From Bryobacterales bacterium (GTDB taxonomy: Bacteria; Acidobacteriota; Terriglobia; Bryobacterales; Bryobacteraceae), in contig JANXQZ010000865.1 in NCBI GenBank assembly GCA_025353235.1, forward strand, positions 1 to 5,139: a stretch of 5,139 nucleotides of DNA, read 5' to 3'. Below the pieces are notes generated by a model. It worked only from the letters and a program-made list of their open reading frames with translations, had not been told where the DNA came from and searched no databases. Shown here piece after piece: positions 1-5,139 of this stretch; the first letter of the stretch is position 1, and every line of letters begins with the position of its first letter. The position numbers were made by a program, and so were the translations under genes.

Positions 1-803
1 AACCTCTCTATGATATCGAAGAGGTGGCGGTGGAGAAGAGTGAGTTGCCCGGCGAGGAAGCCTGGCCCACGCAGCCAAGGCCCGTCGCACCTCCGCCTTA
101 TGCTCGACAATCGATGCGGGCCGATGAATTGACCGATGTCACGCCGGAATCTCACGCTTATTGCGCGAAGCTTATCGAAGGTGCCGTGTTCGGGAGCCTG
201 TACACTCCCATCGGGCTGAAGCCGACCGTGTTATTTCCTGGAACGAATGGGGGCGCGAATTGGGGAGGTGCCTCCTACGATCCGGAGACGCATACGCTCT
301 ACGTCAACTCGATGGACGCGGGAATGCTGTACCACATGGTCAAGAGGCCCGGAGTGATTCCTTACCGTCCTCAGGGGCCGGGCACGAGCAATTCGCGATT
401 TTGGGATCCCAACTTATGGCCGTGTCAAAAGCCGCCCTGGGGATTCCTCACGGCCATCGATCTGGATCATGGCACTTTCCGCTGGCGTTCCGTTCTCGGC
501 GTGGTGGATGAATTAGTCGCGAAAGGACTGCCGCCCACTGGCACTCCGAACCTCGGCGGATCGCTCGCCACGGCAGGCGGACTCATCCTGATCGGTGCAA
601 CGAACGATGCCAGGTTCCGCGCGTTCGATAAAGAGACCGGCAAGGAGCTGTGGGTCACGAAGCTGCCTGCGAGCGCACATGCCACTCCCATGACCTACGT
701 TGGCCTGAAAACGAAGAAGCAGTACTTGGTGATCGCGTCTGGGGGTGGCAATAAGTATAGCGATCAATTTTCAGACACGCTGATCGCATTCGCCCTGCCT
801 TAA
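1..803 (+). CDS. PQQ-dependent dehydrogenase (quinoprotein glucose/alcohol dehydrogenase-like), C-terminal fragment
   Basis: This is the C-terminal 266 residues of a quinoprotein that oxidises sugars or alcohols in the periplasm and passes electrons to the respiratory chain. The frame is open to the left edge (first full codon at base 3), and the GTG at 24 sits inside conserved sequence, so the true start lies outside the window. Seen: the PQQ-propeller signature GGANWGG (fragment residues 83-89) followed by SYDPETHTLYV; two blade motifs of the A-x-D-x-x-x-G-x-x-x-W type, AIDLDHGTFRW (151-161) and AFDKETGKELW (207-217); TPNLGG (181-186); and the terminal IAFALP typical of membrane glucose-dehydrogenase-like enzymes. 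The Pro-rich stretch before the propeller motif also fits that subgroup. No CxxCH haem motif is present in the visible part. Substrate cannot be told from the sequence. It stops with TAA, 7 bases before a palindromic repeat, and converges on the beta-lactamase-like gene. Family assignment is firm; the exact enzyme is not. Confidence 0.9.
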   Translation, partial: PLYDIEEVAVEKSELPGEEAWPTQPRPVAPPPYARQSMRADELTDVTPESHAYCAKLIEGAVFGSLYTPIGLKPTVLFPGTNGGANWGGASYDPETHTLYVNSMDAGMLYHMVKRPGVIPYRPQGPGTSNSRFWDPNLWPCQKPPWGFLTAIDLDHGTFRWRSVLGVVDELVAKGLPPTGTPNLGGSLATAGGLILIGATNDARFRAFDKETGKELWVTKLPASAHATPMTYVGLKTKKQYLVIASGGGNKYSDQFSDTLIAFALP

Positions 804-810
804 CAGCAGT

Positions 811-865
811 GCAGGCTTCCTGCCATTAGGGCCGATTGCCAATCGGCCGCAGGTTGACAACCTGC
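811..865. repeat. Three consecutive perfect palindromes (REP-like composite hairpin element)
   Basis: Three perfect inverted repeats lie almost end to end, each with a 3-base loop. The first is GCAGG-ctt-CCTGC (811-823, 5-bp stem). The second is GGCCGATT-gcc-AATCGGCC (830-848, 8-bp stem). The third is GCAGGTT-gac-AACCTGC (849-865, 7-bp stem). Arms 1 and 3 share GCAGG/CCTGC. Together they fill 49 of the 63 bases between two convergent genes. No T-run follows any stem on either strand, so they are not classical intrinsic terminators. They could stabilise 3' ends, stop transcription by another route, or be a copy of a dispersed intergenic repeat. From memory, similar modular GCAGG/CCTGC and GGCCGATT/AATCGGCC palindromes occur between genes in Acidobacteriota; this was not checked. 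Confidence 0.8.
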
Positions 866-866
866 C

Positions 867-1763
867 CTACAAAGCGGGCCGGTAGCTGAAGTAATTGGCC
901 ACCTGCTCACCGATGCGCCCGATCGCATCCTCCAGGTACGTGCCCACTCCGTAATGGTGCGCTGTGAATACCGAGATCACAATGGTTTTGCCTTGCATCT
1001 CGATCACTCCCACATCGTTGCCGATGTAGGGCAGGAAGTCTCCCGTCTTATGTGGCAGGCGAACGCCGGATAGATACTTGGGCAGACGCGTTCCGTAGAC
1101 TTGTCCGCGCATGATCTGGAGCATGGTCTCGCTGGCTTTGGGGCTGACGGCCTTCCCATGCTCCATCATTTCTAAGAGCTTGCCGATGTCTCGCGGCGAA
1201 GATAACCCGAACGGATGCTTACCTTCCTTATGGAACGCGGCTGCCGACGAAGCCGACCTCAACGCCTTGAACCAAGCGTCGGACGGGGCTGTAGCAACGG
1301 TGGCGTTCAGGCCGTACTGTTTCATCAGCGCAGTGACCGGCTCTACGCCGCCCACTTTGTCGAACATCAAATCGGTAGCCGTGTTGTCGCTCACGATGAT
1401 CATGAGCGTGAGCAGATCCTTGATCGTCAGCACTGCGCCCGGATCCAGCGATCGAATCACGCCGGTTCCGGGCCGCTTGTCGGATTCCTTCAACGTGATC
1501 TTGTCGGTCAAGGCGAACTTTCCGGCTTCAATCTGGCGGAAGGCTTCCACCATCAGGGGAATCTTGATCACAGACATCGTGTCCATCTGCTTGTCCGCAT
1601 CCATGGCGATTTCCTCGCCAGTCTCCAGGCACTTGATGTAAATTCCCCAATCGGCATTGATCGATTTTGTGATGCGCTCGATGTTGGCTTGCAGGCGCGC
1701 GATCGGGGTCGGCTGCTGGGCAAACAGGCAGAGGGGGAGCAATGCTAAGACAAGTCGGTTCAC
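867..1763 (-). CDS. Exported class A beta-lactamase-like serine hydrolase (beta-lactamase2 family)
   Basis: A 298-residue penicillin-recognising serine hydrolase. It begins with a short signal peptide (hydrophobic residues 4-14, likely cleavage after A15 before QQ), so it acts outside the cytoplasm. Seen: the active-site S64-V-I-K67 (SxxK), S125-D-N127 (SDN) and K239-T-G241 (KTG), in the order and spacing of class A enzymes, plus SSPRD at 188-192 matching the TPR helix start after the omega loop. Odd point: aligned without gaps from the SDN motif, the omega-loop D-R-W-E-P-E-L-N of TEM falls on D162-A-W-F-K-A-L-R169. Phe therefore occupies the position of deacylating Glu166 and Arg that of Asn170, and the loop to SSPR is about 8 residues longer than in TEM. 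It may therefore not be an efficient beta-lactamase; a peptidase or other esterase/amidase role is possible. The GTG start at 1763 is chosen because AAGGAA lies 5 bases before it and the signal peptide follows directly. Second gene after the M20 hydrolase. Confidence 0.88.
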   Translation of the reverse strand: MNRLVLALLPLCLFAQQPTPIARLQANIERITKSINADWGIYIKCLETGEEIAMDADKQMDTMSVIKIPLMVEAFRQIEAGKFALTDKITLKESDKRPGTGVIRSLDPGAVLTIKDLLTLMIIVSDNTATDLMFDKVGGVEPVTALMKQYGLNATVATAPSDAWFKALRSASSAAAFHKEGKHPFGLSSPRDIGKLLEMMEHGKAVSPKASETMLQIMRGQVYGTRLPKYLSGVRLPHKTGDFLPYIGNDVGVIEMQGKTIVISVFTAHHYGVGTYLEDAIGRIGEQVANYFSYRPAL

Positions 1764-1768
1764 AGTGG

Positions 1769-1774
1769 TTCCTT
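1769..1774 (-). promoter_or_regulatory. Shine-Dalgarno of the beta-lactamase-like gene, overlapping the upstream stop codon
   Basis: On the minus strand AAGGAA stands 5 bases before the GTG at 1763. Its first two bases are also the last two of the M20 gene's TAA stop (1773-1775). The overlap points to translational coupling of the two genes and supports the GTG start. It is the only strong ribosome binding site I can see in the window. Confidence 0.75.
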
Positions 1775-3194
1775 ATTTGTTGTCTCGGTAGTTCAAGGGA
1801 GGCTGATGGTCGGCCGGGATGCGCGATTTGTACTCGAAGCCGGCGCGCCGCTTTTCGAAACTGGCCTTGGCGGCTTCCACCTGGGCGGGATCGGTGAACA
1901 GATCCATCGCGGTCAACACCAGCGTCTTGGCGGCCACCAGCATTCCTTTGCGTCCGATGCTCATGCCCGCGCAGGCCGTGGACTGCCAGCTATGCGCAGG
2001 CACTCCTGGAACGAAGGTGGCGGCTCCTAGTTCCGCCATCGGGAGCATCCAGCTAACGTCGCCAGCGTCGGTGGAAGCCGCGCCGTGCCCTTCCGTGGGA
2101 CTCTCAATTTTTTCCTGACTCCCGAGCGGGCGCAACCGATCGGCAGGAAGCGTGGTTCGAATGGACTCGGCGAAGGACTGCTCCTCTTTCGTATACGTGA
2201 CGCCGCCGACCAAGCGCATGTTCTTGTCGGCGAGTGCAGCGAGAGCGTCGTTGGGGAGAACGTTGTATGAGCTATCGATCATCTCCATTTCCATGCTCGT
2301 CTCGGTTGCCAGCGCGCCCGCTTGCGCGCACTTGACGATGCGATCCCAAATGCCATCTAGCGTGGGCATGCTGGGATGGCGCGCGTACAGGAACAACTCG
2401 GAGTAGTCGGGCACGATGTTCGGTGCCGCTCCGCCGTTGGTGATGATGTAGTGGATGCGCGTGGATTCGGGCACGTGTTCGCGCAGGAACTCGACCGCGT
2501 TGGCCATCACCATGAGTCCATCGAGTGCCGACCGGCCAGCCTCCGGAGACGTCGAGGCATGCGCCGGCTTCCCATGGAACCGGAACTTCGCGGACATGAT
2601 CGCGAGTGAGCTCTTGAGCGACGCTCCGTTCTGATCGGACGGATGCCAGCTGAGCATCACATCAACGTCCTTGAACGCGCCGGAACGCGCCATGTACAGC
2701 TTCCCGCCCCCGCCTTCTTCCGCAGGTGTGCCATAGAAGCGGATGGTGCCGGCAATCTTCTGCTCGGCCATCCATTCCTTGATCGTGACTGCAGCGAAGA
2801 GCGAGGCTGTGCCCAGAAGGTTATGACCGCAGCCATGGCCCGGTGCCCCATTCACCACAGGGTTCCGATCCGGGACGGCTTGTTGGGAGAGCCCAGGCAG
2901 GGCATCGTATTCACCCATGATGCCGATCACCGGCTTGCCATGTCCCCAGGTGGCAGTGAAGGCCGTGGGGATAGCCGCAACGTTTTCCTGTAGCGCGAAC
3001 CCGGCCGTGGTTAGGGCGGACTTGAGTAGAGCGGCGCTTTTGTTCTCCTTGTAACCGACTTCGGCGAACTCCCAAATCTTGCGCGAGATCTCTCCGTAGC
3101 GCGGCGCGTCGGCGTCCATCTTGGAGAGGATCTGCGTTTTATCGTTGGCGGCAAGGAGGCACGCAGCCGTTGCCAGAAGAAGCAGTGAGCGCAT
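1773..3194 (-). CDS. Exported M20 family metallo-amidohydrolase (M20D / AbgB-like)
   Basis: A 473-residue zinc-type M20 amidohydrolase that cleaves an amide or peptide bond, closest in style to the p-aminobenzoyl-glutamate hydrolase subunit B (AbgB) group. Numbering from the ATG at 3194: short signal peptide MRSLLLLATAACLLAA (1-16); GEYDALPGL (94-102); metal-site GHGCGHN with C122 and H124 (119-125); general-base pair E159-E160 in TPAEEGGGG; H184 in SWHP; a lid/dimerisation domain from about 200 to 320; and the late H401 in PAHSW followed by the GRKGM helix. All expected ligands are present, so it looks active. The frame stays open upstream to a possible start at 3266, but that would add 24 charged residues before the signal peptide and overlap the divergent gene, so 3194 is preferred. 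A TATCAT hexamer 6 bases before this ATG suggests a leaderless start. The export signal is unusual for AbgB-like proteins, which are cytoplasmic in Escherichia coli. Substrate unknown. It ends 9 bases before the beta-lactamase-like gene. Confidence 0.88.
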   Translation of the reverse strand: MRSLLLLATAACLLAANDKTQILSKMDADAPRYGEISRKIWEFAEVGYKENKSAALLKSALTTAGFALQENVAAIPTAFTATWGHGKPVIGIMGEYDALPGLSQQAVPDRNPVVNGAPGHGCGHNLLGTASLFAAVTIKEWMAEQKIAGTIRFYGTPAEEGGGGKLYMARSGAFKDVDVMLSWHPSDQNGASLKSSLAIMSAKFRFHGKPAHASTSPEAGRSALDGLMVMANAVEFLREHVPESTRIHYIITNGGAAPNIVPDYSELFLYARHPSMPTLDGIWDRIVKCAQAGALATETSMEMEMIDSSYNVLPNDALAALADKNMRLVGGVTYTKEEQSFAESIRTTLPADRLRPLGSQEKIESPTEGHGAASTDAGDVSWMLPMAELGAATFVPGVPAHSWQSTACAGMSIGRKGMLVAAKTLVLTAMDLFTDPAQVEAAKASFEKRRAGFEYKSRIPADHQPPLNYRDNK

Positions 3195-3200
3195 TACGAG

Positions 3201-3206
3201 ATGATA
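3201..3206 (-). promoter_or_regulatory. Candidate -10 element for the M20/beta-lactamase-like operon
   Basis: On the minus strand TATCAT is followed by six bases (CTCGTA) and then ATG at 3194. Transcription would therefore begin at or next to the A of the start codon, giving a leaderless mRNA. No Shine-Dalgarno is visible before this ATG. No good -35 hexamer is seen 16-18 bases upstream, so the call rests on the hexamer and its spacing. Confidence 0.45.
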
Positions 3207-3224
3207 GCGCCACCCGAGCTTGCG

Positions 3225-3230
3225 TATGAT
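3225..3230 (+). promoter_or_regulatory. Candidate -10 element for the divergent conserved gene
   Basis: TATGAT (5 of 6 matches to TATAAT) is followed by six bases (TGGGGA) and then ATG at 3237, placing the expected transcription start on the start codon. The GGGGA run touches the ATG too closely to be a normal Shine-Dalgarno. The -35 region is weak. It mirrors the TATCAT element facing the other way at 3201-3206. Confidence 0.45.
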
Positions 3231-3236
3231 TGGGGA

Positions 3237-3803
3237 ATGCGGACCGCGCTGGGCTTTCGGGCACATTCGGGCTGGGCAGCTATGGTAGCTGTCTCGGGGA
3301 CGATTGACGCGCCCCGCATTCTGGAGCGCAAGCGAATCGTGATCGCCGACCCCGACTTAACCGGTTCCAAGCAGCCTTATCACGCCGCGTCCGACTTGCC
3401 GTTCGCAGAGGCCGAGGAGCTAGTGCGTGCAGCGATCGATTCATCGCGAGCACTGGCCCTGGAGGCCATGTCGGCCGCCATCAAAGTGCTTCGATCGCAG
3501 GGGCACCAAGTGATTGCTTGCGGCATCCTGCTCGGGGCCGGCAAGCCGCTCCCGGCTCTCAAACGGATTCTCGTCTCGCACCCGCTGCTGCACACGGCGG
3601 AAGGCGAGATGTTTCGCGATGTGCTGGCCTGGGCCTCGCAGCAGCATCACCTGCCATTTACGGGCGTGCGAGAGAAGGGACTTGACCCGATGGCCCTGAA
3701 GCGCATCGGATCGCTCGGCAAACAAATTGGGCCGCCCTGGACCCAGGATCAGAAATACGCGACAGTAGCTGCGTTCGCAGCGTTACAAGCTCAGGCCGCC
3801 TAG
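3237..3803 (+). CDS. Conserved protein of unknown function (188 residues), possibly RNase H-like fold
   Basis: I do not recognise a characterised function. The pattern resembles an uncharacterised conserved family that I recall from Acidobacteriota and other soil bacteria. Visible blocks: N-terminal ALGFRAHSGWAAMVAV (4-19) then ILERKRIVI (28-36), reading as a beta hairpin; KQPYHAA (45-51); a long helix from about 57 to 88; VIACGILLGAG (92-102), a buried strand and turn; SHPLLHTAEGEMFRDVL (114-130) with H115, H119, E122, E124 and R127; and C-terminal PPWTQDQKYATVAAFAAL (166-183). The polar residues R8, H10, H119, E122, E124, D171 and K173 lie in the conserved-looking blocks and could form an active site. 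The strand-helix order suggests an RNase H-like fold, an inference only. No signal peptide or membrane segment is present, so it is probably cytoplasmic. An ATG at 3201 would add 12 residues that do not look family-like and leave 6 bases to the divergent gene, so 3237 is chosen. The stop codon is shared, head-on, with the next gene. Confidence 0.7.
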   Translation: MRTALGFRAHSGWAAMVAVSGTIDAPRILERKRIVIADPDLTGSKQPYHAASDLPFAEAEELVRAAIDSSRALALEAMSAAIKVLRSQGHQVIACGILLGAGKPLPALKRILVSHPLLHTAEGEMFRDVLAWASQQHHLPFTGVREKGLDPMALKRIGSLGKQIGPPWTQDQKYATVAAFAALQAQAA

Positions 3804-4327
3804 CACGTCTCGCGAATGGCTACAGTCCGACTCAGAATGGCATACGTCCCAAACAGCGCCGCAGTGAAAAACACATCGCTCATCAGCGTGCGCTCGAAGA
3901 ACGGGATCGCCGCCGCGTAGCAAGCTCCTAAACCACCGAGCGTATGCGGGTAATCAAACAGCCAGCTTCCAAAATTCGAAATGAGGAAAAATTGAGCGCT
4001 CGATGCGAGCATCGCGCCGCCAATGCGCCAACCGCTCTCGGAACCCCGTACACGCCTGCCGATCCACACGCTAATCAGAAAGCTGAGATACGTGAAGGCC
4101 TGATACCACGTGAAGGCCGGATAGCCTCGCATGGCGTTCAGGATCGGATCGGTTACCGCCATCAACGATAGCGGCACGGCATAGGCCTGCCACATCGGAA
4201 GGCGGGCCCCTGCAAACAAACTAACCGCGCCCACGGGAGCGAAGTTAGGCGCGTGCGGAAGCAATCGCGCCACAACGCCGGCAACAGTCAGGGACAAAGC
4301 AACGGGCCGCCAATTCGACTTGTTCAT
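3800..4327 (-). CDS. DUF6580-type small multi-pass membrane protein (putative transport protein)
   Basis: A 175-residue inner-membrane protein with roughly five to six hydrophobic segments (about 9-22, 29-44, 48-64, 74-90, 101-118, 130-144, 150-168). Seen: RLLPHAPNFAPVGA (21-34) near the N-terminus, FFLISNFGSWL (113-123), GLGACYAAAIPFF (132-144) and DVFFTAALFG (151-160). These blocks match my recollection of the DUF6580 family, which is annotated as putative transport and looks like a substrate-binding membrane component. Its substrate is unknown. Two starts are possible, GTG at 4330 and ATG at 4327, adjacent codons. I take the ATG because a perfect TATAAT ends 7 bases before it and no Shine-Dalgarno is visible. 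It lies 23 bases downstream of the TonB receptor on the same strand, so it may also be read through from it. Its TAG overlaps the TAG of the convergent gene within a CTAG palindrome. Confidence 0.78.
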   Translation of the reverse strand: MNKSNWRPVALSLTVAGVVARLLPHAPNFAPVGAVSLFAGARLPMWQAYAVPLSLMAVTDPILNAMRGYPAFTWYQAFTYLSFLISVWIGRRVRGSESGWRIGGAMLASSAQFFLISNFGSWLFDYPHTLGGLGACYAAAIPFFERTLMSDVFFTAALFGTYAILSRTVAIRETC

Positions 4328-4334
4328 CACTTAA

Positions 4335-4362
4335 ATTATAGACCGATCCTTTAGAAGCTCAA
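4335..4362 (-). promoter_or_regulatory. Near-consensus promoter for the DUF6580-type gene
   Basis: On the minus strand TTGAGC (4357-4362; 4 of 6 to TTGACA), a 16-base spacer and a perfect TATAAT (4335-4340) precede the ATG at 4327 by 7 bases. The -35 and part of the spacer lie within the last codons of the TonB receptor gene. Transcription from here would start at about the GTG/ATG, giving a leaderless or nearly leaderless message. Confidence 0.6.
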
Positions 4363-5139
4363 CCGCAGACCCATCGTAATGATTCTCGGACCGTTCTGCG
4401 GCGCGGTCGGTCGTCCAAAGTTAGCGCTTCCAATCGTGCCGTTAATAAATCCGAAATTGGTCCGGTTAAATACGTTAAACGCATCGGCCCGGTATTGAAA
4501 CCGAACCCGATCCACATCCTGCCCGTGCCACCACAGCCCGAAGTTCTTCTGGATCGAAACATTCTCGATGAACACCGGCGGGTTCCGGAAGTCGTTGTAG
4601 AACGTGGCCGCGTTGCCGAACTGATAAGTACCCGGAAGCGAGAAGGCACCGGCGTTAAAGTAGCGGCTGGCTGGATTGTTGGGATTCAGAGAGGTCCGGT
4701 CAACCCCTGTTTGGATTGGAACTCCGTTGACTCGGTTCGCCTTCTTGAAATCGCCGAAGATCACTCCGCTGCCCAGCGTGTTCGGCGCGGAAACTTGAAT
4801 TAGCGTGCCGCTGCGATACTGTTGCGCCCCCGCCAGCGTCCAACTGCCCACCAGCAGATTCACCAGGCGATTGTTGGTGCTGAGGAACTTCTTGCCAGTT
4901 CCTAGCGGCAGGTCGAAGCTGTTCAGGATGTTTACGATATGCGGTTGATCGAAGGGCAGGTATGACTTCATGTCCTTCAAGTTGTACATGTCCTGAGCAT
5001 ATGCGTTGCTCTGGGTGAAGATCTGGCGATAGGTTAGCATCGAGAGGGACTTCTCCCAGGTGTAGGTGCCAATCAACTGCCAGTAGCTGAACCTGCGCTC
5101 GATTTTAGTCTGCAGCGAATCGTACCAAGTCATCCCATC
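4351..5139 (-). CDS. TonB-dependent receptor / Oar-like outer-membrane beta-barrel, C-terminal fragment
   Basis: The last 262 residues of an outer-membrane beta-barrel of the large acidobacterial TonB-receptor type. These usually begin with a carboxypeptidase-regulatory-like domain and plug and run to about 1,000 residues, so most of the protein lies beyond the right edge. The Met encoded at 5131-5133 is internal: the frame continues as D-G before it, and D-G-M-T-W-Y-D-S-L-Q-T-K-I-E-R-R-F-S is a typical barrel strand. Seen: FDQPHIVNILNSFDLPLG (about 63-80), SWTLAGAQQYRSG (about 99-111), the periplasmic-turn and strand alternation of aromatic residues, RADAFNVFNRTNFG near the end, and a terminal LRLSF whose last Phe is the barrel-assembly signal. 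Its ligand cannot be told; such receptors import large or scarce substrates such as glycans, siderophores or peptides. It ends in TAA and is followed after 23 bases by the membrane protein gene, whose promoter overlaps its 3' end. Confidence 0.88.
   Translation of the reverse strand, partial: DGMTWYDSLQTKIERRFSYWQLIGTYTWEKSLSMLTYRQIFTQSNAYAQDMYNLKDMKSYLPFDQPHIVNILNSFDLPLGTGKKFLSTNNRLVNLLVGSWTLAGAQQYRSGTLIQVSAPNTLGSGVIFGDFKKANRVNGVPIQTGVDRTSLNPNNPASRYFNAGAFSLPGTYQFGNAATFYNDFRNPPVFIENVSIQKNFGLWWHGQDVDRVRFQYRADAFNVFNRTNFGFINGTIGSANFGRPTAPQNGPRIITMGLRLSF

Noticed and set aside
24..26. GTG as a start codon for the PQQ dehydrogenase
   Set aside because: The frame is open to the window edge, no Shine-Dalgarno is present, and starting here would leave only a fragment of the propeller. 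The gene is truncated by the window.
811..865. CRISPR array
   Set aside because: There are three different palindromes with 3-base loops, no repeated direct units and no spacers of regular length.
804..866. Classical rho-independent bidirectional terminator between the convergent genes
   Set aside because: The stems are real but no run of T follows them in either direction. They are reported as a palindromic repeat.
1111..1748. Two long plus-strand open frames (about 176 residues each) opposite the beta-lactamase-like gene
   Set aside because: They are in antisense frames of a gene with intact catalytic motifs. Their translations show no domain, and long antisense frames are expected in GC-rich coding DNA.
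1806..2993. Several plus-strand open frames opposite the M20 gene
   Set aside because: They are short, mutually overlapping, low-complexity Arg/Ala/Gly-rich translations, while the minus-strand frame holds all M20 metal-site motifs.
3195..3266. Extended N-terminus of the M20 protein from 3266
   Set aside because: It would place 24 charged residues ahead of a clear signal peptide and overlap the divergent gene's first codons.
3768..3781. Hairpin GCTGCG-tt-CGCAGC near the end of the unknown gene as a terminator
   Set aside because: It is short, encodes an Ala-rich stretch that explains the sequence, and has no U-tract on either strand.

Overview
The window looks like chromosomal DNA of a GC-rich, Gram-negative soil or sediment bacterium, most likely an Acidobacteriota member of the Solibacter/Bryobacter kind. 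This is inferred from protein style and not from any search. The supporting signs are a PQQ-dependent dehydrogenase, an Oar-like TonB-receptor barrel with the acidobacterial C-terminus, very short signal peptides ending in A-Q or A-N, and a DUF6580-type membrane protein. Coding density is very high: no gap between genes exceeds 63 bases, and no stretch over 300 bases lacks a gene.

Layout, left to right. Bases 1-803 (+) are the C-terminal part of a PQQ beta-propeller dehydrogenase, cut by the window edge. Bases 804-866 hold three back-to-back perfect palindromes, each with a 3-base loop, between convergent genes. Bases 867-3194 (-) are a two-gene unit. An exported M20D-type amidohydrolase comes first, followed 9 bases later by an exported class A beta-lactamase-like serine hydrolase, whose Shine-Dalgarno overlaps the upstream stop codon. 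Bases 3195-3236 are a 42-base divergent promoter region. Bases 3237-3803 (+) encode a 188-residue conserved protein of unknown function. It ends on a CTAG shared with the stop codon of the opposing gene at 3800-4327 (-), a small multi-pass membrane protein of the DUF6580 putative-transport type. Bases 4351-5139 (-) are the C-terminal end of a TonB-dependent receptor or outer-membrane barrel that continues beyond the window.

How the parts may work together. The M20 hydrolase and the beta-lactamase-like protein are probably co-expressed and co-exported, so a shared peptide or amide substrate outside the cytoplasm is plausible, but the sequence does not prove it. The DUF6580 protein lies 23 bases downstream of the TonB receptor and has its own near-consensus promoter inside the receptor's 3' end. 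Three genes that start transcription units (3194-, 3237+, 4327-) carry a -10-like hexamer 6-7 bases before the start codon and no convincing Shine-Dalgarno, which suggests leaderless transcripts. The one internal operon gene has a clear Shine-Dalgarno.

I found no complete new defence or mobile system. The points most worth a second look are the triple palindrome, the beta-lactamase-like protein lacking the deacylation glutamate, the paired leaderless promoters and the uncharacterised 188-residue family.
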